NCBI GenBank assembly: GCA_035649575.1
Contig: DASRJH010000050.1
Coordinates: 1 to 64,000, forward strand
From: DASVAL01 sp035649575
Lineage (GTDB): Bacteria; Planctomycetota; UBA1135; UBA2386
Direction: 5' to 3'
DNA: 64,000 bases
Within the stretch, counting starts at the first letter, position 1. Each line of letters opens with the position of its first letter. Made by a program: the position numbers and the translations under genes. Below, piece after piece: positions 57,600 to 64,000 of this stretch. Under the pieces are notes generated by a model. The model was given only the letters and a program-made list of their open reading frames with translations, did no database searches and was not told the origin of the DNA.

Positions 57600-58741
57600 A
57601 GGTCGTGCTCTCGGCATACAACGTCGCCAACTCGCCGGAGGTCGGCGGGCACTTCTGGGTCTATCTGCAATACGCGCTCGGGCTCCAGGATCAGGGCTGC
57701 GACGTCTATTGGCTCGAATGGTTCGTGCAGAAGGACCCGGCCCGCGACGCGGCGGCGGTGGCGGCGTTCCAGGAGCGCATGCGGGCGTTCGGGATGGGCG
57801 ACAAGGTCGTCGTCATGCTCGCGCCCCAAAAGCGCGCGCCGGCGCGGAGCTGTTCGTATGCCGGGATGCACGCCGAGCAGGCCCAGAGTCTGTTCGACGA
57901 CGCCGACCTGCTGCTCAACTTCCACTATGCGATCGATCCCGAGCTGCTCGCGCGCTTTCGCCGCACAGCACTCGTCGACATCGACCCCGGACTGCTGCAG
58001 CACTGGATGCATCACGGTCAGATCCGCGTCGCCGATCACGGTCATTGGTTCACGACCGGCGAGACGGTGGGCCAGCCGAGCTCGCAGATCCCCGACGCGG
58101 GGAAGCCGTGGCATCGCATCCGGCCATGTGTTTCGCTGCGGCACTGGCCGGTCACGCCTGCGGCGAAGGCCGCGCCGCTGACCACGGTGTCCTCGTGGCA
58201 GTCGCGCGAGTGGGTAAAGGGCGGGAACGGCTACTACGAGAACAACAAGCGCGTCTCGTTCCTCGAGTATCGCGACCTGCCGCAGCGCGTCTCCCAGCCG
58301 CTCGAACTCGCGCTCTTCTATCATCCCGACGACGACGGCCCCGAGATCCAGTCGATGCAGGACGCCGGCTGGTCCATCCGCCACTCGCGCGAGGTCGCTG
58401 GCTCGCCCGAGGCCTATCGCGCGTACGTTCAGGCGTCGCGCGGCGAGTTCAGCTGCGCCAAGCCCTCGTGCATGGCGCTGCAGAACGCCTGGGTCAGCGA
58501 CCGCACGCTGTGTTATCTCGCGAGCGGCAAGCCGGCGGTGGTCCAGCACACCGGGCCGAGCGCCATGCTGCCCGACGCGCGCGGGCTCTTTCGCTTCTCG
58601 ACGCCCGACGAGGCGGTGCGGGTGATCGAGATGGTCAACGCCGACTACGATCGGCATTGCCGCGAAGCGCGCGCGCTGGCCGAAGCCTGCTTCGACGCAC
58701 CGCAGGTGACGCGGGGAATCCTGGAGCGCGCGATCGACTAG
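57596..58741 (+). CDS. Glycosyltransferase (GT-B fold)
   Basis: 381 residues from a GTG at 57596 overlapping the deacetylase stop (GTGA). The start MKVVLSAYNVANSPEVGGHF is followed by WVYLQYALGLQDQGCDVYWL, typical of the first Rossmann domain. The C-terminal half has GEFSCAKPSCMALQNAWVSD, then RTLCYLASGKPAVVQHTGPS and GLFRFSTPDEAVRVIEMVN, the donor-binding region of GT-B enzymes. Near relatives in cyanobacteria and actinobacteria share the same GEFSxAK... and CYLASGRPxVxQDTG... wording and are annotated only as glycosyltransferases. It lacks membrane helices, so it acts in the cytoplasm. It is the last clear gene of the cluster; a 170-bp gap follows before the convergent HEAT gene. Confidence 0.88.
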   Translation: MKVVLSAYNVANSPEVGGHFWVYLQYALGLQDQGCDVYWLEWFVQKDPARDAAAVAAFQERMRAFGMGDKVVVMLAPQKRAPARSCSYAGMHAEQAQSLFDDADLLLNFHYAIDPELLARFRRTALVDIDPGLLQHWMHHGQIRVADHGHWFTTGETVGQPSSQIPDAGKPWHRIRPCVSLRHWPVTPAAKAAPLTTVSSWQSREWVKGGNGYYENNKRVSFLEYRDLPQRVSQPLELALFYHPDDDGPEIQSMQDAGWSIRHSREVAGSPEAYRAYVQASRGEFSCAKPSCMALQNAWVSDRTLCYLASGKPAVVQHTGPSAMLPDARGLFRFSTPDEAVRVIEMVNADYDRHCREARALAEACFDAPQVTRGILERAID

Positions 58742-58911
58742 CGACGGGATCGGGGCTCGTGACCTTCGAGAACCTCGAGCAGGCCGTCGCAGGCCTCGCC
58801 GCGTGGATCACCGCGGCCCGCTGACGCCCTGGAACCACAACTGCAGGTCGACGAAGGTCGGGCCGTGTACGGGCGCTGCCATGGTAACAGACCGGGGGCC
58901 CTTGCCGCGAT

Positions 58912-61302
58912 TCAGCGCTGCTTCGAGAGCGCCTCGCGCACGCGGGCCGCGACGGAAGGCTCAGCTGCGTTCGCGAACTCCTCGAGCGGGCGGCGGCATG
59001 TCGCGATCCGTTCGGGAGTCGCGAGCAGCGATTCCAGCGCGGCGGCGCGCACGCCGGTGTCGGGGTCGTCGAGCAGCTCGACGATGGCCCCGAGTTGCAG
59101 CGGACCGGCGGCGGACTTGCCGAGCGCCTGCACGGCGCGTTGACGGATCACAGCGGGCTCGAAGTCCATCACCTTGAGCCAGTCCTCGTCAGAGGCGCGT
59201 TGATCGGCGCCGATCAGGAGCAGCATCACGAGTGAGTTCGCCTTCTTGTCGGTGCAGCGCTGCATTCGCTGGCGCAGCTTGAGCGCGGTCTGCTGGTCCG
59301 GTTCGAAGCGCAACCGGAGCAGCGCGCTGGCTGCAGTGGCGCAGACGTCGTCGCTGGAGTCCAGGGCAGAGACCAGGAAGCACAGCAGTTGCGGGCGCGT
59401 GTCGACCAACGCGCCAAGGCGAAGCACCCCGCGCGGACCGAGGCAGGTGAGGGAATATGCCGCCTGGCGTTGGAACCGCCCGTCGTCGCTGGCAGCGAGG
59501 CGCTCGACGGCATCGACAGCAGCGTCAGCACGGGCGCCGAGCGCGTTCAACAGGGCGAGCGCAAAGAAGCGCGTGCGAACCTCGTCGAGCAACGGCAGGA
59601 TCGTGTCGAGCGGAGCGACGCCGGCCCGTGCCAGGATCCCGCCTACGTGGGTTCCGAGGTCAGGGTCAGTTTCGCCAGGCAGGGCCGGCGAGGGGGCGGC
59701 AGTGGGAATCCGATCGGGGCACGCGCCCGCCAGTGCGATCAGGTCGGCCGCGACTGCCGCAACGCGCTGCTTGTCGAGAGGGGCTGGATCGTGAAAGTTG
59801 CACGCGTCGAGCGTCTGTGGGATGCGCGCCAGTCCGTCGCGCATGGCCTTGATTGCGAGGTCGGGATAGGAGGGGAGGAGTCGTGACGCGACGGCCTCCG
59901 AGAGCGGGTCGGGCCGGATCCCGAGCGCCATGCGCCGGGCGAAGAACGCGGCGAGCTGCGCGTGCGCTCCATCGCCGAGATCACCGACGAGCCAACCCTG
60001 GGTGAAGGACATTGCGGGCGCGCCGGTTGCTTCGGCATGGGCGAGCAGGCGCATCGCGACGGCGCCGCGTCGTTCGGGCCGCAAGTGGCGCGCATGGAGC
60101 TTCCACCGGGTGCACGCCGCCGCCAGCTCGGCGTCCGTTGCCTCGAGTACCCGTTCCGTCAAGAGCGTCGCCCAAGCCTCGTAGAGCAACTCGCTGCCGA
60201 CCGAGAACCGATTCAGGTCGCCGTCGGGCGGCAGGGTGCGCAGCCAGGCGTCGACCGGATCACGGATCCCGATTGCCAGCAGCGTCGAGGCGGCGTTTTC
60301 GATCCAGGGCCGTTCCCCGTTGCCGAGGTCTTTGGTCTGCAGCAGTCTCTGGAGATCGTCCGCGGCGAAGCGCGCTGCGGGTCCCATCGCCTGCAGCACG
60401 GACATCAAGGCGACGCGATTCGAGGGTTGTTGGTCGAAGAGTTGCTCGACGAGTTGCGCCACAGCCGTGAGTTCGCCGTCGGGAGGCACCCAGGGCAGTT
60501 TGGCCAGCATCTGCAGAGTCCATGCCGAGGGCATCGTGTGGCGCGCCAACGCCTGCCGGAGTTGCTCTTCGAAATGCCCCAGGCACTGGCGCAGGTCACC
60601 ACCGGCGTACGCGAGCCTCGCCAGTTTCTTCGCGGCCGGCAGAGTCTCGCAGCTCCGCAGCAGCAGCTTGCGTCCCTCTTCGGTGCGCTTCAGTACCGCC
60701 GCCGAGGAGGGTCCGCTGGGGCCCAAGAACTCAGCCAGTGCCGGCAGGAGTTCTGAGGGCGGAGCTTCGGATCGCTGCTGCAGGAGGTCCAGTGCCAGGC
60801 CCGGCCGCGAAGTCAGCAGAGACTGCAGCCACGCGATTGGCAGGTCATGCCCTGGGCGCTTCAGCTCGCAAAGTGCGGCAAGCGTGAGGGAATTGGCATC
60901 GATCCGGTAGGACGAGCCGTCCGCGGAGCCGTGCACCCCCTCGCCACGCTCCAGAAGGTGCTGCAGGAGGCGCGTCGGCCACGGGACGCCGAGATGGAGG
61001 CGAAGCCGTATGCCGAGCTCAGTGCGCACGTCTCCGTACCCGCTCGCGAACGCATCGAGTATGGACGGCTCGATCGGGCTTGGCGCGACATCGTTCTGCC
61101 GTCGCACCAGAAACAGGCTCAGCTGGCGAAGTGCGGTGCTGCGATGCTCGGAGTTTGGGTTCTGCAGCAGTCGCGCGAGGTTCAAGGCGTTCTCCCCTAC
61201 GAGCACGGGCTCCTGTGCTGCGGTCGACGCAATGAACCAAAGGGTCATCGAGGCGGCCAACACGGCTCGTCCAGCACGGTCCCGAAGCAACCTCGACTGC
61301 AT
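58912..61302 (-). CDS. Secreted HEAT-repeat protein
   Basis: 796 residues from ATG 61302 (MQSRLLRDRAGRAVLAASMT, then LWFIASTAAQ), a signal peptide. The protein is almost entirely alpha-helical repeats: LARLLQNPNSEHRSTALRQL, LYEAWATLLTERVLEATDAE, LASDDGRFQRQAAYSLTCLG-like units, and DDPDTGVRAAALESLLATPE, then SVAARVREALSKQR at the end. These are HEAT/armadillo-type scaffolds. No catalytic motif is present. It is transcribed after lpd on the same strand, with a 92-bp gap. It is probably a periplasmic or surface binding scaffold of unknown partner. The open frame extends upstream over lpd, but that part is a shadow and not coding. Confidence 0.8.
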   Translation of the reverse strand: MQSRLLRDRAGRAVLAASMTLWFIASTAAQEPVLVGENALNLARLLQNPNSEHRSTALRQLSLFLVRRQNDVAPSPIEPSILDAFASGYGDVRTELGIRLRLHLGVPWPTRLLQHLLERGEGVHGSADGSSYRIDANSLTLAALCELKRPGHDLPIAWLQSLLTSRPGLALDLLQQRSEAPPSELLPALAEFLGPSGPSSAAVLKRTEEGRKLLLRSCETLPAAKKLARLAYAGGDLRQCLGHFEEQLRQALARHTMPSAWTLQMLAKLPWVPPDGELTAVAQLVEQLFDQQPSNRVALMSVLQAMGPAARFAADDLQRLLQTKDLGNGERPWIENAASTLLAIGIRDPVDAWLRTLPPDGDLNRFSVGSELLYEAWATLLTERVLEATDAELAAACTRWKLHARHLRPERRGAVAMRLLAHAEATGAPAMSFTQGWLVGDLGDGAHAQLAAFFARRMALGIRPDPLSEAVASRLLPSYPDLAIKAMRDGLARIPQTLDACNFHDPAPLDKQRVAAVAADLIALAGACPDRIPTAAPSPALPGETDPDLGTHVGGILARAGVAPLDTILPLLDEVRTRFFALALLNALGARADAAVDAVERLAASDDGRFQRQAAYSLTCLGPRGVLRLGALVDTRPQLLCFLVSALDSSDDVCATAASALLRLRFEPDQQTALKLRQRMQRCTDKKANSLVMLLLIGADQRASDEDWLKVMDFEPAVIRQRAVQALGKSAAGPLQLGAIVELLDDPDTGVRAAALESLLATPERIATCRRPLEEFANAAEPSVAARVREALSKQR

Positions 61303-61394
61303 GCCTACAAGTATGCAGCCTCGCCTGACGACTGTCTGGGGCGTGGCGAGCCTCGGGAGCGTGCGAAGGTGTGGCCGCGTCCTTCGCCGGGTCT

Positions 61395-62810
61395 TCAGGC
61401 CTTCTTCGGCGTCTGGAAGATGTGCACCGCCATGCTGTGCACGGCTTCCGCGGCTTCCATGATCGCCTCGGGCAGCGTCGGGTGCGCGTGGATCGTCGAG
61501 GCGATGTCCGCGACCGTGGCACCGAGTTCGATCGCGAGCGCAGCTTCGGCGACCAGCTCCGTGACCTCGGGGCCGATCATGTGCACGCCGAGCAGCTTGT
61601 CGGTCTTCTTGTCGCCGACGACCTTGACCCAGCCTTCGGTCTCGTTGAGCGACATCGCGCGGCCCGAGGCACCGAACGGGAACCTGCCCTCGACGGGATC
61701 GAAACCGGCTTTCCGGGCCTCCGCCGAAGAGAGCCCGACCGACGCGATCTCGGGGTCCGTGAAGATCACGGCCGGAATGCACGCCGGGTCGTAGGCCGCA
61801 CCCTTGTCGCCGGCCATCGCCGCCGCGGCGACGAGTCCTTCGTGCGAGCCCTTGTGCGCGAGCATCGGCTGGCCCGCGACGTCGCCGATCGCGTAGATGC
61901 CGGGCACGTTCGTCATGCGGCGCGCGTCGACGCGCACGAAGCCCTGGTCGTCGACCGCGACGCCGACCGCTTGCAGGCCGAGGGTCTTGCCGTTCGGCTT
62001 GCGGCCGACGCACGACAGCACGACGTCGCATTCGAACGTCTGCGCCTTGCCGTCGACCTCGGCACTGACCTCGAGACCGTTCTTCGTCTTCTTGAAACCT
62101 GTGGCCTTGGTCTTCAGATGGGTCTCGACCTTCTTCTTCTTGAGCGAACGCCCCATCTCGGTGCTGAGATCCTCTTCCATGCCCGGCAACACGCGGTCCA
62201 TGAATTCGAGCACGCGCACATGCGTGCCGAGCTTGTGGTAGACGAGGCCGAGCTCGAGGCCGATGTAGCCGCCGCCGATCACGATCATGCGCTTTGGCAG
62301 CTCCTTCGGCGCGAGCGCGTGCGTCGACGACCAGACGCTCTCGCCGTCGAACGCGAACCCCGGGATCTCGATCGGCGAGCTGCCGGCCGCGATCACGAGG
62401 TTCTTCGCTTCGAGCGTCTTCTTGCCCTCGGGGCCCGCGGCGGTGACTTCGACCTTGCCCTTGGCCACGACCTTGGCGTCGCCGAAGAACGTGTCGATCT
62501 TGTGGCTCTTGAGCAGGCCGCCGACGCCAGAAGTCAGCTTGTTCACGATGCCGGCTTTCCAGGCGACGAGCGCAGAGACGTCGAGACCTTCGTACTTCGC
62601 CTTGATGCCCATGAGGTCTGCGTGCTGGATCTTGTGGACGAGCTTCGACGCGGCGATCAGCGCTTTGCTCGGGATGCAGCCGACGTTGAGGCAGACGCCG
62701 CCGAGCGTCTCCTTCTCGACGACGGCGGTCTTGAGACCGAGCTGGGCGCAGCGGATCGCGCAGACGTAGCCGGCGGGCCCGGCACCGATCACGAGGACGT
62801 CGTAGGTCAT
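61395..62810 (-). CDS. lpd: Dihydrolipoamide dehydrogenase (E3)
   Basis: 471 residues. FAD motif: YDVLVIGAGPAGYVCAIRCA. The redox-active disulfide is Cys40 and Cys45 in GGVCLNVGCIPSK. The NAD motif is VIGGGYIGLELG. The C-terminal dimer interface has the catalytic HAHPTLPE with the His-Glu pair. It re-oxidises dihydrolipoamide in the pyruvate, 2-oxoglutarate and related dehydrogenase complexes, passing electrons to NAD. No E1 or E2 genes are adjacent, so E3 stands alone here. Cytoplasmic. The length matches the family. Confidence 0.97.
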   Translation of the reverse strand: MTYDVLVIGAGPAGYVCAIRCAQLGLKTAVVEKETLGGVCLNVGCIPSKALIAASKLVHKIQHADLMGIKAKYEGLDVSALVAWKAGIVNKLTSGVGGLLKSHKIDTFFGDAKVVAKGKVEVTAAGPEGKKTLEAKNLVIAAGSSPIEIPGFAFDGESVWSSTHALAPKELPKRMIVIGGGYIGLELGLVYHKLGTHVRVLEFMDRVLPGMEEDLSTEMGRSLKKKKVETHLKTKATGFKKTKNGLEVSAEVDGKAQTFECDVVLSCVGRKPNGKTLGLQAVGVAVDDQGFVRVDARRMTNVPGIYAIGDVAGQPMLAHKGSHEGLVAAAAMAGDKGAAYDPACIPAVIFTDPEIASVGLSSAEARKAGFDPVEGRFPFGASGRAMSLNETEGWVKVVGDKKTDKLLGVHMIGPEVTELVAEAALAIELGATVADIASTIHAHPTLPEAIMEAAEAVHSMAVHIFQTPKKA

Positions 62811-62882
62811 GCGAGGGGCGGAGAGGATACGGAGGCGGGTGTCGCTTTCCAGGATCGCGCGCGGTGGTGCGCGCCAGAGTGC

Positions 62883-63656
62883 TCAAAAGGCTCCGGTGGC
62901 GACGTCCATGCAGAAGTGGACGACGCCCAAGGAGACCACGTCGCGATACCTGGCGAGCACGAGCAGCAGCGTGGTCACGAAGACCAGATTGAAGCCGAAG
63001 AACACGGCGATCGAACCCGCGGACTCGCCGGCCTCGAGGGCACGCGGCACGTGGGCGATCGCGAACAACAGCGCGGGAATCAGCGCGGCGACCCAGGAAC
63101 CGACGACCCACTGCAGGCGCACGTAGACGTAGGCGATGCCGACGCCCTCGAGGTAGACCGGTGCGGCATGCGCGAGCGAGTGCCACGTGAAGGCCTTCGC
63201 AGCGATCGCCGGCCAGCGCGACAGCTCGCCGCGCACCGCCAGGTAGAAAGTGACCGCGACGCAGCCGAGCACGAACCCGACCGCGAGCCGCACCACGAGA
63301 TGGTCGGCACCGGTCCACGCGCTCGCAGCGCGCTGGCGCCGCAGCCAGAGCGCGAACGGCAGCGGCGACCAGATCACGAGCTGGGCGATCGCGTACGCGG
63401 CGTGGTCCCAATCACCGGGCCAGTGCCACCGCAGCGTGCCGTTCGTCCACAACTGGCCGAGACCGATGATCGCCGTCGCGACGAGCAGCGCGATCCCGAG
63501 GTCGAGCCGTGCCCATCCGCTGCGCGCGGTGTCGGCCGCGGGCCAGACGGACCGGACAACCCTGCTTGCGCCCTCGAGCCCCAGGAACGCGCTGGCCCAC
63601 GCGATCACGACGGGCAGGAGGAAGGAGGCCGTTGCCGTCTGTGCTTGGAGAATCAT
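62883..63656 (-). CDS. CPBP-like membrane protein (Abi/CAAX protease family)
   Basis: 257 residues from ATG 63656 (MILQAQTATASFLLPVVIAW); an upstream ATG at 63710 would add 18 basic residues. About seven hydrophobic helices. The CPBP core is visible but altered: YLEGVGIAYVYVRLQ stands where EExxxR is expected (one Glu only), then LFAIAHVPRA with the expected His, and VVHFCMDVATG with the last His and Asp. The missing second Glu makes protease activity uncertain. Known relatives process prenylated peptides or act in bacteriocin immunity. It lies 72 bp upstream of lpd on the same strand and could be co-transcribed; the link is not obvious. Confidence 0.75.
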   Translation of the reverse strand: MILQAQTATASFLLPVVIAWASAFLGLEGASRVVRSVWPAADTARSGWARLDLGIALLVATAIIGLGQLWTNGTLRWHWPGDWDHAAYAIAQLVIWSPLPFALWLRRQRAASAWTGADHLVVRLAVGFVLGCVAVTFYLAVRGELSRWPAIAAKAFTWHSLAHAAPVYLEGVGIAYVYVRLQWVVGSWVAALIPALLFAIAHVPRALEAGESAGSIAVFFGFNLVFVTTLLLVLARYRDVVSLGVVHFCMDVATGAF

Positions 63657-63955
63657 CGTCGCGCGCAGGGGACGCAGTGAGGAAGTCGAGCCGCGCGGGA
63701 CAGCCTCCACTACAACTTTCTGCGCGGCGCCTTCAGCGAGGGCTCGACGATGGCATCGGCCGTTTCCTGTGCCGGTGACGGGGCTGCCGCGGACCGAACG
63801 AAGGGCAGGGCCGATGCGAGTGTGGTGGAGCGCATGGCGGGGTTCGGGCTCGGGGCAGCCTGCCTCAGCAGATCGTGGGGGGGCCCGAGCAGCCGGACGG
63901 GGCAGTCGCTACCATGCCGGCCCACCCGCTTCCCCCTGGAGATCCTGGAGTCTGC

Positions 63956-64000
63956 ATGACCGACGTACTCGATTCCGTCCGCGCCAAGAACCCCGAGCAA
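63956..64000 (+). CDS. 5' end of a gene, possibly glutamate dehydrogenase
   Basis: Only the first 15 codons are in the window (MTDVLDSVRAKNPEQ). A GGAG sits seven bases before the ATG, so the start is well placed. The phrase VRAKNPEQ resembles the beginning of NADP-type glutamate dehydrogenases (V-x-A-x-N-P-x-x-P-E-F). Fifteen residues are not enough to be sure. Confidence 0.45.
   Translation, partial: MTDVLDSVRAKNPEQ

Noticed and set aside
58759..58824. A 21-codon frame after the last glycosyltransferase (GTG start)
   Set aside because: Too short, no ribosome-binding site, and no resemblance to a known small protein.
58808..58882. A 24-codon minus-strand frame (MAAPVHGPTFVDLQLWFQG)
   Set aside because: It sits just outside the HEAT gene's 3' end and has no upstream signal. 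It may be chance; no homologue can be argued.
61303..63411. Upstream extension of the HEAT-repeat gene over lpd and the CPBP gene
   Set aside because: The extension lies over well-supported genes in another frame, and its sequence is basic and repetitive.
63710..64000. Minus-strand open frame of 96 codons at the right edge
   Set aside because: It is antisense to the start of the gene at 63956 and has poor composition. The plus-strand start with GGAG is better supported.
1..64000. tRNA, rRNA, CRISPR, insertion sequence or phage genes
   Set aside because: I looked for clustered repeats with spacers, transposase DDE/HUH motifs, integrase signatures and RNA stems and found none that stand up.

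Overview
The window is GC-rich throughout (roughly two thirds G+C by eye) and reads as chromosomal DNA of a planctomycete. The evidence is the gene families: a DUF1549/DUF1553 protein coupled to a Tat-exported DUF1501 protein, a DUF1587/1592/1588/1585 cytochrome-like protein, a PVC-type membrane-bound dehydrogenase with HEAT repeats and a haem site, DUF1080, FG-GAP/ASPIC proteins, DUF6263, and several ECF sigma factors and membrane-anchored carboxypeptidase-regulatory-like (CarboxypepD_reg) proteins. The exact lineage is inference. I found no rRNA, tRNA, CRISPR array or intact transposon.

Region by region. 1-5824: the tail of a secreted propeller-like protein, an ECF sigma factor fused through a membrane helix to many CarboxypepD_reg domains, and a secreted helical-toroid-like protein. 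5958-9985: the DUF1549/1553 and DUF1501 pair. 9986-12841: a graveyard of gene tails (two DUF1501 3' fragments, the end of a secreted protein) mixed with a duplicated Uma2 nuclease gene, one copy intact and one frameshifted. 12971-23799: a secreted CarboxypepD_reg protein, the PVC dehydrogenase, an SDR, a DsbD-like/ThuA-like gene interrupted by one in-frame UGA, fabH and an FG-GAP/ASPIC protein. 24079-36607: a monooxygenase-like enzyme, a sirtuin coupled to an rRNA methyltransferase-like gene, a ferredoxin/adrenodoxin-type reductase, a lipoprotein, DUF1080, an ECF factor opposite an XRE regulator, a GT22-like mannosyltransferase, DUF6263 and a two-component system. 36626-45292: secreted proteins, an orphan planctomycete cytochrome, acylphosphatase, a GNAT-like protein, a ribbon-helix-helix protein, an FG-GAP protein and another ECF factor. 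45328-48150: a large membrane-anchored CarboxypepD_reg protein.

48281-58741 is the most striking part: seven genes on the plus strand, nearly all joined by stop/start overlaps. They encode a glycoside hydrolase/GT2 fusion, an ABC exporter fused to an aminoglycoside-phosphotransferase (APH)-like domain that lacks the catalytic Asp, three further APH-family kinases with an intact HGD motif (two are tandem duplicates), a ChbG/YdjC-type carbohydrate deacetylase and a glycosyltransferase. Together they look like a pathway that builds, phosphorylates or deacetylates, and exports a small glycoside or glycoconjugate. I do not recognise a characterised equivalent, and the product is unknown.

58912-64000 holds a secreted HEAT-repeat protein, dihydrolipoamide dehydrogenase, a CPBP-like membrane protein and, at the right edge, the first codons of what may be glutamate dehydrogenase. 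Membrane-tethered or membrane-partnered sigma factors recur: the fused gene at 1065-4652 links the same two modules that are separate, convergent neighbours at 44702-48150.
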